Part shown: positions 1-7,564 of the stretch, in pieces | How the letters are laid out: the number at the start of each line of letters is the position of its first letter | Position numbering within the stretch: the first letter of the stretch is position 1 | DNA from: Candidatus Sulfotelmatobacter sp. | GTDB lineage: Bacteria > Acidobacteriota > Terriglobia > Terriglobales > SbA1 | DNA length: 8,285 nt | Assembly (NCBI GenBank): GCA_030151135.1 | Contig: JASLEQ010000488.1 | Coordinates: 1-8,285, forward strand | Reading direction: 5' to 3' | Program-made: the position numbers and the translations under genes | The notes under the pieces: model-generated | Database searches by the model: none | What the model saw: only the letters and a program-made list of their open reading frames with translations | Told to the model about the DNA's origin: nothing

Positions 1-474
1 CTTGTAACAGGTCTCCATGTCGGTCATGTTGAGGTTGGTGATCATGTTCGAAAGCAGGGTCAGAAGGGAATTTCCAACGGAGTGCCAGAAATAAAGAACG
101 CGATGTGGTCCCGCGCCCACGAAGCGCGATCCGTACACAACGTCGGCTTGCCCGTTCTCGAGAGGTTCCAGCAAACGCTGATAGTCGTTCGGATCGTATT
201 CGAGATCCGCGTCCTGGATGATCAGGTAGTCGCCCGTGGCTTCCTGGATGCCGCGGCGCAGGGCGGCTCCCTTTCCCATATTTTTCGGCTGAAAGAAGAC
301 GCGAATTTCTGGCCTTTGCTTTTCAACTTCCGCAAGAATTTGTCGCGATCCGTCGGTCGACCCGTCGTCGACGCAGAGCAGTTCAATGTCTAGCCCAACG
401 GACAAGACACGCTCGATCACGCAGCCCAGCGTCGCCCGCTCGTTATAAACCGGCATCACCACCGACAATTTCAT
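1..474 (-). CDS. Family 2 glycosyltransferase, dolichol-phosphate mannosyltransferase-like (C-terminus outside window)
   Basis: Reading the minus strand from the ATG at 474-472 gives 158 open codons that run off the window edge, so only the N-terminal, catalytic half of a GT-A fold enzyme is visible. Seen: the nucleotide-sugar binding start VVMPVYNE (residues 5-12), DDGSTDGS (36-43), NMGKGAALRRGI (65-76), the metal-binding DADLEYDP (88-95), YGSRF (114-118) and, near the edge, TDMETCYK. This order is typical of DPM1/DPMS-like GT2 enzymes, which move a sugar from GDP- or UDP-sugar to a polyprenyl phosphate at the cytoplasmic face of the membrane. The exact donor and acceptor cannot be told. Whether C-terminal membrane helices follow is not visible. 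No clear Shine-Dalgarno precedes the ATG. The PilZ gene upstream on the same strand ends 106 bp away without an obvious terminator, so co-transcription is possible but unproven. Confidence 0.93.
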   Translation of the reverse strand, partial: MKLSVVMPVYNERATLGCVIERVLSVGLDIELLCVDDGSTDGSRQILAEVEKQRPEIRVFFQPKNMGKGAALRRGIQEATGDYLIIQDADLEYDPNDYQRLLEPLENGQADVVYGSRFVGAGPHRVLYFWHSVGNSLLTLLSNMITNLNMTDMETCYK

Positions 475-580
475 TGTGAAAGGGTAATTTAACAGACTTG
501 CTGGTCACACAAGGGACCGGGGCGATCCGGAAGCCATGTGTTTTTACCGGCAGGACGGAGCCTCGTGCTGGCAGACGATC

Positions 581-955
581 TTAGTGTGTCTTCTTCCACT
601 GGTTCTGCAGAGCCGTGAGGAAGTCCGGAGTCCCTCCGGAACGCAGAAATTCGTAGTCCTCAATCATCGCGGCCACTCCGATGCGTGCCGAAGGCAGAGG
701 CTCCTCGACGCGTATGACCCGGGCCACAAAGCGTACTCGCACGGCGTCAGTAAGCGTTATATGTGGGGGAAAGGTAAGGGTGACTTCAAGCTTCGCGCCC
801 GGTGAAACATTGTGGTCGAGGTAAAAGAAGACGCCCCGCGCGCTGACATTCTGCGTCTCAGTGAAAAACTCGTTGCTGCCCTCGAGCTTAACGATGGCAG
901 GCAGGCGCATGTCAAAGCGCCGCATCAAGCGCCGTTCTTGAGTATTCGGTTGCAT
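581..955 (-). CDS. Single-domain PilZ protein, predicted c-di-GMP binder
   Basis: A 124-residue protein that is almost entirely one PilZ domain. The c-di-GMP signature is intact: RxxxR at R13-R17 within MRRFDMRLP, then NxSxxG at 36-41 (NVSARG), followed by beta-rich sequence that includes a VRFVARVIRVEE strand. PilZ proteins of this size bind c-di-GMP and act as effectors on motility, exopolysaccharide or adhesion machinery; the partner here is unknown. No signal peptide or membrane segment is seen, so it should be cytoplasmic. I chose the ATG at 955-953 because the PilZ motif begins a few residues later. A longer frame opens at a TTG at 1036, but its extra 27 residues are cysteine-rich, low in conserved character and not needed by the fold. 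A purine stretch (AGGGGA) lies rather far upstream of the chosen ATG, so the start is not certain. The glycosyltransferase follows 106 bp downstream. Confidence 0.88.
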   Translation of the reverse strand: MQPNTQERRLMRRFDMRLPAIVKLEGSNEFFTETQNVSARGVFFYLDHNVSPGAKLEVTLTFPPHITLTDAVRVRFVARVIRVEEPLPSARIGVAAMIEDYEFLRSGGTPDFLTALQNQWKKTH

Positions 956-1403
956 GGCCAGAACCCGTGTCCCCTGAGGACAGCATCCTCGGTGGAAACG
1001 GCTGCAACTACGAAAGCATGAAACTGCCGCTCCCAATTTATAGAAATGCTCGCACTTTGCAAGCGCAAACTGTTCCCATCGGAGGAGGTACAGCCTGGGG
1101 GAGCGGGAGGAGAGCTGGGGAGAGGGGTAAGTCGCTGAGCAGACTCATAAGCTCTTGTGCAATCCTCCTGCCACATCCGGACAATTCTGGAACGGCAAAT
1201 TTTCAGCAATTATGCGGATTTTGCGCAGAATTCAGCGTCCACCTCTGGTCGCCTCCGCAGTGATTTGCACCAAAGTATGCAATTCCCCCGTAGCAAGGCC
1301 TTCCAGCCAAAGTCCCGCCGCGCCACTTTTGCCAGCGGGGCGGCCATCTTTCCAAAGGTTCGCTCGCATCTGACGAAACTTGGGACCATTCGGGGAGAGC
1401 GGC

Positions 1404-1432
1404 TTGACTTGCCTATCCGGCAGATGTTTAAG
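1404..1432 (+). promoter_or_regulatory. Possible sigma-70-type promoter for the SBBP gene
   Basis: TTGACT (1404-1409, five of six consensus bases) is followed after 17 bp by TTTAAG (1427-1432, four of six). Transcription would start near 1440, leaving a leader of about 150 nt before the GTG at 1594. The -10 is weak and an 18-bp alternative (TTAAGT) exists, so this is only a candidate. Confidence 0.3.
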
Positions 1433-1583
1433 TAGTTACTTACTTTTTCCGCCAGTTCCAGTGACCAGCGAGCTGCGGGCGAACCTCGCCCAGGGACGTG
1501 CGTCGACCCGTCGCGAAGCATCCCGTGTTGTCTTCTCACCACTGATCTGAGCGAAACAGGTGGAACAAGATTGATCGGACATC

Positions 1584-1588
1584 GGAGG
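1584..1588 (+). promoter_or_regulatory. Ribosome binding site deciding the GTG start of the SBBP gene
   Basis: GGAGG lies 5 nt upstream of the GTG at 1594. It is the best Shine-Dalgarno in the window. It supports GTG rather than a later ATG, and the GTG start also gives a proper positively charged N-region ahead of the hydrophobic export segment. Confidence 0.8.
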
Positions 1589-1593
1589 AACGA

Positions 1594-4500
1594 GTGAGCG
1601 TAGATCGCCGTTGGAGAGCTACATCCGCGGTACGGTTTCGCATCCTTGCGGCCGGGGTGCTATTGCTGGCGGCCGGGTGCGCTTTTCTCGCAGGCGGCTC
1701 GCACCACTTCGGGATGTCGCATTCCCCTATTGCTTCCAATCCATCTGCGCCGCTCCCATTGTCTTCGGTATCGTCCGCCGATCTCTCGAACCGAGCCGGT
1801 TCGATTCTGGCCGGGCTTCCACTATTTTTCGAACCCAATCAGGGACAGTTCTCCTTCGCCGCCGACGACGCCCGCGCCCGCTTTGTGAACCGCGGTTCCG
1901 GCTATACCCTGTTTCTGGGCGCGGAAGGGGCCATTCTTGGCTTCGCGTCTCACGATCCACAGAAGAAAAGGTCCCGGCGCACCTCGGAGACCGCTCCTGC
2001 CCGGCTCGATTTCGTGGGCATGAAGCTGGCTGGGGCAAATCCAAATGCCGTCCTCCGGCCGATTGATCCTCTTCCAGGCAAGAGCAACTACTTCATCGGC
2101 AATGATGAATCAAAGTGGCGCCACGGCATTCCGCATTTTGCCCGCGTCGGCTACGAGAACGTCTACCCCGGAATCAACCTCGTTTTCTACGGCAAGCAGG
2201 GACAACTCGAATACGATTTCCAGGTTTCTCCTGGTGCTGACCCATCGCAGGCGGAACTCGAATTTCAAGGGGCCAGGCGTATCGAGTTAAATGCCGGAGC
2301 TTTGACCGTCGCTACGGAGCATGGCAACGTCCGGCTGGAAGTTCCCCGCGTATACCAGGAAATTAATGGCAAGCAGCAGGCTATCGATGCGAAATTTGTG
2401 CTGAAAGCAGGGAACCGGGCCGGATTTCTAATTGGGTCCTATGACCGCTCGCGTGAGCTGATCATCGATCCAACCTTGAATTTCGCTACATATTTCGGTG
2501 GCAGTGGAGACGAGCATGCCAGTTCCGTCGCGGTCGATGGGAGCTTGAACATCTATCTGACTGGCTCGACGACTTCTCCGGACCTGCCGGTGACAGCTGG
2601 CTGTTTATACAAAAACTGCGGCGCGTTAACGGGGGCGCAGAACGTCTATATCGCTAAGCTCACGCCTCCTCTCGGATCAGTCGCCGCCGCGCTTGAGGAC
2701 GTTACTTACCTTGGTGGGACCGGCACCGAGACCCCCGTTGGAATTGCCGTAGATGGTGGTCTGAATCCGTATGTTGCGGGTACGACCTCGTCCACCGACT
2801 TTCCAACCACCAGCACCAACGCATACCAGAAAACGATTTACCCCAACAGCACGGGCACTGCTCACGTGTTTGTGACCAGGCTAACGGACGATTTCACCCA
2901 ATTGTCCTACTCGTCATATTTGTCGGGAAACGGAACGGACACCGCGAGCGGGATGGCCATCGACGCATCGGGCGACCTTTACGTCACAGGAACCACGACG
3001 TCGACGAACACGTCCACCAGTAGCTCGATCCAGTTCCCCGCGAGCAGTACACCGGAGAAAATTGCTTTCCAACAGTCTTCCAATTCCACGATCCAGTTCT
3101 TTGTCACCGAGGTGTATACCGCCGGCACGAACTACGGCAGCATTGTGTACTCCACATATTTCGGAGGCGCCAATTTCAATCAGGCTCCTGCCCCAGCTCC
3201 GACTGGTCCCACTGCCATTGGGGGCGGAATCGCCGTCGATGCATCCTCGAATATTTACTTCACCGGCACCACCAACTTCACGTACACCGGTGGATGTGGG
3301 ACCGGCGGCTGCGCCACGGATTTTCCTATCGTGAATGCTTATCAGCCCTGCTTGGACTTGCCGCCGACCGCGGTCGTTTTAAATCCGCAATCTTGCACCG
3401 TCTCAAACTCGAATTTCCAGTCCGACGCCTTTGTCGCTAAGCTCAACATCAATTTGACGGGTGCGCAACAACTCGTTTGGTCCACTTACGTGGGCGGCGA
3501 AGGGGATGACTCAAGTACCGGCGTTGCCCTCGACTTGGGTGCAGCGAACGTGTACGTCGTGGGTACCACCAATTCGAATATTTTTGTCAGCCCCAGTTTA
3601 GTAAGTACCTATGCTTCCTACCAGAAGTGTCTCGATAACCAGCCTTACTCCAACGCGAGCACGGCCGTATCTTGTACCAACCAGCCCTACCCTGGTCCGA
3701 CAGATGCTTTCGTTGCAAGACTCACGAATCCGACTACGAACGGCACCACGTCCTATGTCGCTCTGAACTACTTCTCGTATCTGGGCGGTGGCGCGAATGA
3801 AGGTGGAAGCGCGATCGTGGCCGATGCCAGCTCGGGCGCGGTGATCACTGGTTACACAGAATCGAGTTTTACTGCCAGTGCAAATGGGACATTCCCGCTG
3901 TTTCCGAATCCGAGTTCGATCGGTGTCAATCAGTTGACGGGAACACGCGACGCCTTCATCGCACGCCTCAATACCGCTGCGGCAATAGGCCAGTCCACAA
4001 CGGCATCATGGGCAACCTATTACGGCGGAGCTACCACGAACAGTGGCGCAAGTGCCTCGACGAACGGCACCGGCATCGGACTCGATGTGAATCAAGGCAT
4101 CTACGTCGTCGGAGACACCAACAGTGGCGGTGCTGGTGGAATCCCCACCGCGAAACCCCTGCAAGCTTCCAACGCCGGCACCACGGGGGATACCTACGAC
4201 GCTTTTGTCACCCAGTTAGGGACAGCCTTCAGCTTGTCGATCCAGGGACAACTGACGCTCGGAACCAATCAGACCTTCATCAGCGCCGGGAATCCTGCCA
4301 CTTTCACTTACACCATTACCAATAACGGCCCTGACCTCGCGAATAACGTCACCGTTCTCGCCAATATGACTGCGGTGCAAACGGTGATTCCGCTAACGAA
4401 CATCAGCGCCAGCATCAGCGCGGGAACATGCGGCGGTGGTGCAACCACCAGCGGAAGCATCAGTTGTGGACCCATCTCGCTGCAATCCGGATCGACTGCC

Positions 4501-5148
4501 ACACTGACCATTACCGCCAGCCCAACGGCCAATAGCAGCGGGAAAGGCGGGGATTTCAACGGCGGCACCATCCAGGTGCTTGCCCCGGGGAACATTGTCG
4601 TCGCTCAAACTTCAGTATCGGCACACATGTCAGATTTCGGCATGGAAGTAACTCCGCAAAATCTCACGATTCCCCAAGCTGGCTCACCAGCCCAATTCAA
4701 CGTCCAGCTCACACCCAGTCCCTTGTATAACGCAGCAATCTCGCTGTCGTGCACCGGACAACCGTCGGGTACAACTTGCGACTTTTCTCCGGGGAGTTCG
4801 ATTACTTTGCAGGGTTCGAGCGGCGCCACGGCAACCATGACCATTCCCACCGTAGCGCGGCCTGCTACCCCCAGCACCGGCAGTTTGCTCAGGCGCCAGT
4901 TTTACGCACTATGGCTGGTCATTCCGGGATTGGCTCTGCTCGGAGCAGGAAGCACTCGCCGCTGCAGAATTGCAGGATTGTTTGTGCTCTTCATCCTTTT
5001 GGGTTCAACCTTGTTCCTTCCGTCCTGTAGTCACGGGGTGACGCAGACGCCTCCGGCGGGGACGCAGGCAGGCACGTACACCATCACCGTAACTGCGGCT
5101 TCGGGTACGGACTCTAAGAGCCAGACTGTTACGCTGAACGTTCCGTAA
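1594..5148 (+). CDS. Large exported SBBP-repeat beta-propeller protein with DUF11-like and Ig-like C-terminal domains
   Basis: 1184 residues, predicted extracytoplasmic. Domains seen in order: an Arg-rich N-region and hydrophobic segment (17-33) containing LAAGC with C29, a possible lipobox; the FEPNQGQ module (79-85) that opens many SBBP proteins, continuing to about 290 with SNYFIGND and YPGINLVFYG; seven SBBP blades (about 292-875), each built as tYxGG, then aVDxxxxxYvxGxT, then a DAFVAKL-like closing strand; a DUF11-like domain (about 878-1010) with TYTITNNGPDLANNVTV and paired cysteines C946/C958; and an Ig-like tail from about 1013. The tail has LSCTGQPSGTTCDFSP, is interrupted by two hydrophobic segments (1103-1119, 1126-1142) and C1145 (LPSC), and resumes with AGTYTITVTAASG to the end. 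Such proteins are common in Acidobacteriota, but their ligand or role is not established; surface adhesion or carbohydrate interaction is a guess. The gene stands alone, closed by the terminator at 5168-5198. Start choice: GTG with GGAGG 5 nt upstream. Confidence 0.92.
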   Translation: MSVDRRWRATSAVRFRILAAGVLLLAAGCAFLAGGSHHFGMSHSPIASNPSAPLPLSSVSSADLSNRAGSILAGLPLFFEPNQGQFSFAADDARARFVNRGSGYTLFLGAEGAILGFASHDPQKKRSRRTSETAPARLDFVGMKLAGANPNAVLRPIDPLPGKSNYFIGNDESKWRHGIPHFARVGYENVYPGINLVFYGKQGQLEYDFQVSPGADPSQAELEFQGARRIELNAGALTVATEHGNVRLEVPRVYQEINGKQQAIDAKFVLKAGNRAGFLIGSYDRSRELIIDPTLNFATYFGGSGDEHASSVAVDGSLNIYLTGSTTSPDLPVTAGCLYKNCGALTGAQNVYIAKLTPPLGSVAAALEDVTYLGGTGTETPVGIAVDGGLNPYVAGTTSSTDFPTTSTNAYQKTIYPNSTGTAHVFVTRLTDDFTQLSYSSYLSGNGTDTASGMAIDASGDLYVTGTTTSTNTSTSSSIQFPASSTPEKIAFQQSSNSTIQFFVTEVYTAGTNYGSIVYSTYFGGANFNQAPAPAPTGPTAIGGGIAVDASSNIYFTGTTNFTYTGGCGTGGCATDFPIVNAYQPCLDLPPTAVVLNPQSCTVSNSNFQSDAFVAKLNINLTGAQQLVWSTYVGGEGDDSSTGVALDLGAANVYVVGTTNSNIFVSPSLVSTYASYQKCLDNQPYSNASTAVSCTNQPYPGPTDAFVARLTNPTTNGTTSYVALNYFSYLGGGANEGGSAIVADASSGAVITGYTESSFTASANGTFPLFPNPSSIGVNQLTGTRDAFIARLNTAAAIGQSTTASWATYYGGATTNSGASASTNGTGIGLDVNQGIYVVGDTNSGGAGGIPTAKPLQASNAGTTGDTYDAFVTQLGTAFSLSIQGQLTLGTNQTFISAGNPATFTYTITNNGPDLANNVTVLANMTAVQTVIPLTNISASISAGTCGGGATTSGSISCGPISLQSGSTATLTITASPTANSSGKGGDFNGGTIQVLAPGNIVVAQTSVSAHMSDFGMEVTPQNLTIPQAGSPAQFNVQLTPSPLYNAAISLSCTGQPSGTTCDFSPGSSITLQGSSGATATMTIPTVARPATPSTGSLLRRQFYALWLVIPGLALLGAGSTRRCRIAGLFVLFILLGSTLFLPSCSHGVTQTPPAGTQAGTYTITVTAASGTDSKSQTVTLNVP
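2467..4218 (+). repeat. Seven degenerate SBBP coding repeats (beta-propeller blades)
   Basis: Seven units can be counted by their opening strands: FATYFGG (from residue 297), DVTYLGG (from 369), YSSYLSG (from 439), VYSTYFGG (from 518), VWSTYVGG (from 628), YFSYLGG (from 725) and WATYYGG (806-812). There are also seven closing strands: NVYIAKL, HVFVTRL, QFFVTEV, DAFVAKL, DAFVARL, DAFIARL and DAFVTQL. The repeats are conserved in protein, not in DNA, so they are old. Seven units would be enough for one closed seven-bladed propeller. Confidence 0.8.
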
Positions 5149-5167
5149 AATTTGCTGAAATGAAAAA

Positions 5168-5198
5168 GCCCACGGATTGCCGTGGCCTGATTTTTTTT
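5168..5198. terminator. Rho-independent terminator between convergent genes, probably bidirectional
   Basis: CCACGG (5170-5175), loop ATTG, CCGTGG (5180-5185) form a perfect six-pair stem that can be lengthened past a C/C mismatch. On the plus strand it is followed by eight T (5191-5198). On the minus strand the A run at 5162-5166 becomes a five-T tail. It lies 20 nt after the SBBP stop codon and just past the stop of the response regulator gene, so it can end both transcripts. Confidence 0.85.
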
Positions 5199-5212
5199 AA
5201 TGCCGATATCTG

Positions 5213-6619
5213 TTACGCGCCGGCTGACAGCTTGTGATGTCCGCGAGCCTCCGCAATCCCGAACTGACGAATCTTGTACAACAGCGCCTTGTAGCTGATC
5301 TGCAAAATCGCCGCAGCCTGCTTGCGGTTCCAGTTGGTTTGCTCGAGGGCCTGCGTGATCGCCACTGCCTCCGCCTCATCCTTGGCTGAACGCGCCAACG
5401 ACTTCAGTCCACCCGCATCGCCGGATCGCGGTGTGTCATTCAGGTTGCCGCCGTTCCCATCATTTCGCGGGAGAAGCTCAGATACCGCGAGCTTTTCGTC
5501 TCCAAGAATCAGGTAACGCTTCAGGAAATTGTTCAACTCGCGCAGGTTCCCCGGCCATGTGTGATTGTGGCAGGCCTGCAGCAGCGCGGGCGACAACGCT
5601 AATGGAGGACGTGCATAACGCTCAGCCATCCGCGTCATCGAGTGCTTCAGCAGAATTGGAATTTCTTCCTTGCGGTCGCGGAGTGGCGGCAAGCTCAACG
5701 TGAATGCATTCAGGCGGTAGTAAAGGTCCTCGCGCAGTCGCTTGGTCGCCAGGGCTTCCGGAATGTTGATGTTGGTCGCGGCCAGGATGCGGACGTCGAC
5801 CTTGATCACCGATCGGCTACCGAGTCGCGAGAATTGCTGGTCCTGCAACACGTGCAGCAGCTTGGCTTGGAGGAGCGGCGGCATCTCTCCGATTTCGTCG
5901 AGAAGGATCGTGCCCTTATTGCAAAGTTCGAACTTGCCCGGCTTGGCGTGAGTCGCCCCGGTAAATGCCCCAGGCTCGTATCCGAATAATTCGCTTTCCA
6001 GAAGATCGCCGGGAACAGCGGCGCAATTTACCTTCAGGAATGTGCGATGCGCGCGCGGAGAGAGCTTGTGAATCAACCGGGCCAGAACCTCTTTGCCCGT
6101 TCCGCTTTCGCCCAGCAGTAGCACGGGAATATCGACGTTTGCCACCAGGGCGGCCTGCGAACGGATTTTACGCATCGCCGGACTCGCCGCGATGAAGAAA
6201 ACATCTTCTGCAAGCTCTTCGACTTCCCCGCCCGCAAAAGTCTGTTTTCCCTGGCCCAGGCTTAGGTCGATCACGGAATCGAGTTCGGCCTTCTGAAACG
6301 GCTTCGTCAAATAATCCTGCGCACCAAGCCGCATCGCCTGCACCACTTTGCGCGTATCGCTGACGCAAGAGAGCATCACGACCTTCATGCTGGGCTGCTT
6401 CTGGCGCAACTTCTCTAACGTCTCCAGGCCATCGATGCCCGGCATCAGCACATCGAGCAGCACGAGGTCGGGCTGGAGGCCGCCTTCCACCTTCTGCAGC
6501 GCCTCTTCCCCTGTTGTCGCGGTCTCTACTTTGTAGTCATCCACTTCCAGCAGCGTCTTGATGTAGCGCAGCATGCCTGGTTCGTCGTCCACCAGCAGGA
6601 TTTTGGCGGTAGGCTTCAT
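5213..6619 (-). CDS. NtrC-family sigma-54-dependent response regulator (REC-AAA+-Fis)
   Basis: 468 residues, a normal length for the family. The receiver domain (about 5-120) has acidic pocket D11/D12, phosphoacceptor D56 (LVLLDVLMP), S84, switch aromatic Y103 and K106. The AAA+ domain (about 140-385) has Walker A GESGTGKE (170-177), an intact GAFTGA loop (217-222) for contacting sigma-54, and Walker B with DE at 241-242. The C-terminus (about 410-455) is a Fis-type helix-turn-helix (RKQAAAILQISYKALLYKI). No key residue is missing, so it should be a phosphorylation-controlled cytoplasmic activator that remodels sigma-54 holoenzyme. Its ATG overlaps the stop of the kinase gene (ATGA) and an AAAGGA ribosome site lies 8 nt upstream inside that gene, which indicates translational coupling and makes the kinase its likely partner. 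A candidate target is the sigma-54-type promoter of the divergent PilZ gene. The specific NtrC subfamily is not identifiable by eye. Confidence 0.96.
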   Translation of the reverse strand: MKPTAKILLVDDEPGMLRYIKTLLEVDDYKVETATTGEEALQKVEGGLQPDLVLLDVLMPGIDGLETLEKLRQKQPSMKVVMLSCVSDTRKVVQAMRLGAQDYLTKPFQKAELDSVIDLSLGQGKQTFAGGEVEELAEDVFFIAASPAMRKIRSQAALVANVDIPVLLLGESGTGKEVLARLIHKLSPRAHRTFLKVNCAAVPGDLLESELFGYEPGAFTGATHAKPGKFELCNKGTILLDEIGEMPPLLQAKLLHVLQDQQFSRLGSRSVIKVDVRILAATNINIPEALATKRLREDLYYRLNAFTLSLPPLRDRKEEIPILLKHSMTRMAERYARPPLALSPALLQACHNHTWPGNLRELNNFLKRYLILGDEKLAVSELLPRNDGNGGNLNDTPRSGDAGGLKSLARSAKDEAEAVAITQALEQTNWNRKQAAAILQISYKALLYKIRQFGIAEARGHHKLSAGA

Positions 6620-7533
6620 CGATTCTTTCCTTTGCCGGGAACGGCGACAGCGGGTTTAAAAGGAATCAGAAAACAAAATTTACAGCCGACGCCGGGATCG
6701 CTTTCCACCCAGATCTTTCCTGCCATGCCATGCACCAGCCGCCGGACAATCGCCAGCCCGAGCCCCATTCCTTCCTGGCTTTCCGCACCGGGGCCACGAA
6801 AAAAATCATCGAAAACCTCGAGGTGGAACTCGGCTGGAATCCCGGGCCCAGTATCGGCGACGCTGATCTTGACCGAGTTCGGATGTGACAAATTCTGCCG
6901 ACGGCGCTCCGATGTGGAGGGCTGCGCTGTCGCGCGCCGTTCCCACATGTAGGGCTCCGCATGCAGCCACACCGTTCCCGATTTTGGCGTGAACTTGTAC
7001 GCGTTCTCCAGCAGGTTCGAGATGATTCTTTCCAGCTTGGGCGCGTCGAACGGAAAAACCGGAACCTTATCGTTGGCAAGAAAATACAGCGCGATTCCTT
7101 TTTCCTGAAAGCGGTTCGACCACAGCCGACAGACACCCGACAGGCATTCGTTCAGGTCGCCCTTCTCGAACTTCATGCGCGGGCCGTCAATTTCAAGCGC
7201 ACTGTATGTCAGAAAGTCTTGAATAAAATCCTGCAGGCGTTTTCCGCTGTCGCGCATGTCCTGCAGCACCTGGATCTGTCGCTCATTCAGTGGGCCGAGC
7301 CTCTGGCTGTGCAGCAGTTCGACGTATCCGTTGAGAATCGAGAGCGGTGTCTTTAAATCGTGCGTTGCAGACGCCAACGCGTTCGTCGTGCGCTGGAAAC
7401 GTTCCTGCAATTCGTTGTATTGCCGCAGAAGCTCTTCAGGTTGGGCCGAAGCTTCGCCGAGCGGATCGGGCGCCCGTGTCTGAGCCGCCACGCCGGCGTC
7501 AGGAACATACGCATTTTTGTGGGCCGAGGTCAT
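6616..7533 (-). CDS. Soluble sensor histidine kinase without a recognisable input domain
   Basis: 305 residues. After a polar N-terminal stretch of about 32 residues there is a short helical, coiled-coil-like segment (about 33-55). It leads straight into the HisKA dimerisation domain with phosphoacceptor H58 in ATHDLKTP. The HATPase_c domain follows: N box around N173/N177 (LERIISNLLENAYKFTP), G1 box DTGPGIP (227-233), F box FDDFF (241-245) and G2 box GMGLGL (255-260). There is no transmembrane segment and no PAS, GAF or HAMP domain, so it should be cytoplasmic and may take its signal from a partner protein. An Arg/Ser-rich insert (about 194-219) sits between the N and G1 boxes. An in-frame TAA three codons upstream excludes a longer protein; no strong Shine-Dalgarno precedes the ATG. 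It is the first gene of a two-gene operon with the NtrC-type regulator, overlapping by 4 nt. Confidence 0.95.
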   Translation of the reverse strand: MTSAHKNAYVPDAGVAAQTRAPDPLGEASAQPEELLRQYNELQERFQRTTNALASATHDLKTPLSILNGYVELLHSQRLGPLNERQIQVLQDMRDSGKRLQDFIQDFLTYSALEIDGPRMKFEKGDLNECLSGVCRLWSNRFQEKGIALYFLANDKVPVFPFDAPKLERIISNLLENAYKFTPKSGTVWLHAEPYMWERRATAQPSTSERRRQNLSHPNSVKISVADTGPGIPAEFHLEVFDDFFRGPGAESQEGMGLGLAIVRRLVHGMAGKIWVESDPGVGCKFCFLIPFKPAVAVPGKGKNR

Positions 7534-7564
7534 GAGGAATTACCACAGAGCAATCACGGGGGGG

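Larger units (their letters stand above)
956..1593. other. Intergenic region between divergent genes, no convincing gene
   Basis: This stretch separates the minus-strand PilZ gene from the plus-strand SBBP gene. Several open frames of 70-110 codons cross it on both strands (for example minus 1542-1210 and plus 1157-1435), but none has a recognisable domain, and their arginine/serine/proline-rich composition is that of chance frames in GC-rich DNA. Seen here: a TATAAA hexamer on the minus strand (1042-1037), a possible -10 for the PilZ gene without a good -35; a G-rich purine tract at 1081-1127; a possible plus-strand promoter near 1404-1432; and the Shine-Dalgarno of the SBBP gene at its end. 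The gap is long for this kind of genome, so a small RNA or unrecognised regulatory sequence cannot be excluded. Confidence 0.5.

Noticed and set aside
82..393. 103-codon plus-strand frame at the left edge
   Set aside because: It is the antisense of the glycosyltransferase, whose motifs on the minus strand are unambiguous.
956..1036. N-terminal extension of the first PilZ protein from a TTG start
   Set aside because: The extra 27 residues are cysteine-rich and lie outside the PilZ fold; the ATG at 955 already starts just before the RxxxR motif.
1430..1441. AAGTA-GT-TACTT inverted repeat followed by T-rich sequence, resembling a weak terminator
   Set aside because: The stem is AT-rich with a two-base loop and cannot form a stable hairpin; no gene ends just before it.
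1210..1542. 110-codon open frame on the minus strand in the long intergenic region
   Set aside because: No recognisable domain, composition rich in Arg/Ser/Ala as in chance frames of GC-rich DNA, and it overlaps the likely upstream region of the SBBP gene.
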